Assembly (NCBI GenBank): GCA_002495685.1
Contig: DAGJ01000019.1
Location: 1-26,410, forward strand
Source of the DNA: Methanobrevibacter sp. UBA412
GTDB taxonomy: Archaea; Methanobacteriota; Methanobacteria; Methanobacteriales; Methanobacteriaceae
DNA length: 26,410 bases
Direction: 5' to 3'
Both the position numbers and the translations under genes were made by a program. The notes beneath the pieces were generated by a model. That model made no database searches and was not told the origin of the DNA. It saw only the letters and a program-made list of their open reading frames with translations. Below, in pieces: positions 24,749 through 26,410 of the stretch; position 1 is the stretch's first letter; every line of letters begins with the position of its first letter.

Positions 24749-25486
24749 TTATTGTTTTATTTTAAATTCATCTAATGATTTTTTTAAGTTTTCTTTATTA
24801 TTAAAATCTTTTATGATTTTTTCTAAATCTTTAGTTTCATAGTTTTTATATTCTTTAGCTAGTTTTGTCATGTATGGAATTGCTCGTACAATATTGTCCA
24901 CTATTGTAACTGTACTCATTTGAGCAGTTCGTGATAGTGGATTTAAATCTATTGTGATGATTTCTTTTCCATGTTCAACAAGTATTTCTGCACGATCCCC
25001 ATCTTCTAATGGGACTAAAACCACATCGGAAGTGTAAATGCCTTCAGGTGAAGCAGTTGATCGGGGATTTGTTATTCCATCAATATTTAATAATTCACTT
25101 GTGTTAGTTCCAAGGATATCATCCCATCCATGTTCTTTAAACATTTTTTCAATAATTTGCACACGTTCTTCACTACGATAGAATAAGTTAAGCTCGATTT
25201 TACATTCTAATTGGGTAGCTAAATCAATTATTTCATCTATAACTAATGCTGTTGTGTTACCATTAACTGAGAGTACAGGGTTTTTTGCTAGTAATAATTT
25301 ACATACTGCTACTTTCATAGCTTCTTCTGCAGGAGGACAAGTTTTTTCACCTAAAAGGTAATCGAATGTTTCTCCTCTTCCATGAGCTATCATACCTGAA
25401 TCAGCAAGGTAACCTTCTTTAAATGCATTTTTAATTTTATCTCTTAAAACGAGGGATTCATATCTTGGATGATTTTTAGGAATCAT
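24749..25486 (-). CDS. 4-phosphopantoate--beta-alanine ligase (phosphopantothenate synthetase)
   Basis: This 245-residue protein belongs to the archaeal phosphopantothenate synthetase family (formerly DUF137), which joins 4-phosphopantoate and beta-alanine with ATP in the archaeal route to coenzyme A. Family landmarks visible are NHPRYESL near the start, SGMIAHGRGETFDYLLGE, AKNPVLSVNGNTTALV, ITNPRSTASPEGIYTSDVVLVPLEDGDRAE and IDLNPLSRTAQMSTVTIVDNIVRAIP. Length is normal. The ATG lacks a ribosome binding site; on the minus strand a TATA-like TTTATAAA lies about 27 bases upstream (complement of about 25509-25516), which suggests a leaderless transcript. It is the first gene of a pair with the UPF0200 kinase. 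Confidence 0.92.
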   Translation of the reverse strand: MIPKNHPRYESLVLRDKIKNAFKEGYLADSGMIAHGRGETFDYLLGEKTCPPAEEAMKVAVCKLLLAKNPVLSVNGNTTALVIDEIIDLATQLECKIELNLFYRSEERVQIIEKMFKEHGWDDILGTNTSELLNIDGITNPRSTASPEGIYTSDVVLVPLEDGDRAEILVEHGKEIITIDLNPLSRTAQMSTVTIVDNIVRAIPYMTKLAKEYKNYETKDLEKIIKDFNNKENLKKSLDEFKIKQ

Positions 25487-25618
25487 AATATTATAATTTA
25501 TGTTTTTTTTATTTATAAAAATTTATATTATATAAAATTTTTTTTAAATGAAATATTATAAATAATTGGAATTTAATAACTTATAATTATATTTTTGAAT
25601 TTAGGAAACAATTGTATA

Positions 25619-26410
25619 ATGGGTTTGTTAAAATTGAAAACTATAGGAAGTATTAATCATATATTTGAGGATTCTTTTAAAGAAAAATATTCTGAAAAAT
25701 TTGCAAATTATGGTGAGGATTCATATTGTTTAGCTTTAACTGATTATAAAAATCATATAATCAATTTTGTTACTTTTACTTTAGATGAATTTTTTGTAGA
25801 AACTAGTAATGTTGAATGTGAATTTGATTCCTCGCTAAATGATTTATCTGAACTTATCACTTCTTTAAAATATGGGGTTGATGTTTTTAAACCTTATGAT
25901 AATGGGGAGGATTATACTATTTCTTATCTTTCAGATATTAGTTTTCGTTTCTTTCTTAATTTAGGATTTTTAAACACTAATCAAATCCTTAATAAACCTT
26001 TAAAAATTATTTTCCCAAAATTTAAAGAATTAGGTCTTTTTGAAATATATAATAATTCTTATAATTTAAATAGGATGAATAACTTTAAATTAATACTATT
26101 TTTTAATGAGGAGTTATTATTTGATGCTAATTATCGTTTATCTAGATATAAAGATTATTTAGTGCAGATGGTTGATGCTATTTCAGATTTTCATTATATG
26201 AAAAGGATTCAGCATATTTTTAATGAATCTACAACACCTTTAATTATTATTCAAGAGGGGATGGTTGTAGAAGTAAATGATGCTTACTTAGAATTGTTTG
26301 GTTTTAAAAAAGAAGATATTGTTGGTAAGCCTTATAATTTTTCTACTAAAAATTCTTTAAACATGAGTTTATCTGAGCGTAAAGATAGGCTCTGTCAAAA
26401 ACTTAGTTGA
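25619..26410 (+). pseudogene. PAS-domain protein, C-terminally truncated
   Basis: This ORF of 263 residues (from ATG 25619; an in-frame TTG at 25595 would add eight) has an N-terminal region of about 190 residues that I do not recognise. The start of a PAS domain follows: RIQHIFNESTTPLIIIQEGMVVEVNDAYLELFGFKKEDIVGKPY. A PAS domain needs roughly 50 more residues with a beta-strand core, but the frame ends in TGA at 26408-26410 after about 25 more. The last seven sense codons lie in sequence starting GGCTCTGTC (26388), which looks like an insertion-sequence end. I infer that an insertion interrupted a longer sensor gene. There is no kinase, cyclase or regulator output domain. A naturally short protein is the alternative. 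Confidence 0.6.
26388..26410. mobile_element. Putative insertion-sequence end at window edge
   Basis: GGCTCTGTCAAAAACTTAG begins at 26388. Its first eight bases equal those read inward from position 89 on the other strand at the left edge (GGCTCTGT), and about 14 of the first 21 match. The boundary coincides with loss of the PAS domain in the reading frame. The element would continue to the right of the window. Short length keeps this tentative. Confidence 0.45.

Overview
The window is AT-rich DNA from a methanogenic archaeon of the order Methanobacteriales, most likely Methanosphaera or a close relative. The evidence is an archaeal core set (Sm-like protein, ribosomal protein L37e, ArfB, phosphopantothenate synthetase, diphthine-ammonia ligase, archaeal-type phosphoglycerate mutase), methanogenesis marker 8, an adhesin-like beta-helix surface protein, TATA-box promoters, GGTGAT/GGAGG ribosome binding sites, and T-run terminators. 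I found no tRNA, rRNA or CRISPR array.

Layout. Positions 1-89 look like the outer end of an insertion sequence. A small signal-peptide protein (224-535) ends in a clear hairpin terminator. Methanogenesis marker 8 (597-1430, minus) and an AAA/DUF4143 ATPase (1662-2867) diverge around a promoter region built of ~40-bp repeats. arfB and a PUA-domain protein form a minus-strand pair (2902-4096), followed by lsm and rpl37e (4435-5101), a hexapeptide acetyltransferase, an unrecognised protein, a bacterial-type RNase III (6835-7509), another unrecognised protein, and a surface adhesin (8132-9700).

The middle is amino-acid metabolism. metX with C-terminal CBS domains (9768-11243, minus) diverges from a plus-strand run asnB, gatC, ACT-domain protein, hom, apgM (11436-16286). 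These link aspartate, asparagine, Asn-tRNA(Asn)/Gln-tRNA(Gln) and homoserine: hom makes the homoserine that MetX acetylates. A LemA/DUF2207 membrane pair (16330-18720, minus) and pyrG (19074-20675) follow. pyrG appears to start at a CTG codon.

The right part holds an unrecognised membrane protein, a 403-base gene-free stretch with stem-loops, dph6, a polyprenol-kinase-like membrane protein, a thymidylate-kinase-like protein, then the minus-strand pair PPS (coenzyme A synthesis) and a UPF0200 P-loop kinase. The last ORF is a PAS protein whose domain is cut short where another insertion-sequence-like end begins (GGCTCTGTC, 26388). Both window edges therefore carry similar IS-like ends. Nothing amounts to a clearly new defence or mobile system. 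The best leads are the CTG start of pyrG, the IS-bounded edges with the broken PAS gene, the RNase III, the PPS-UPF0200 pairing and two structured intergenic stretches.
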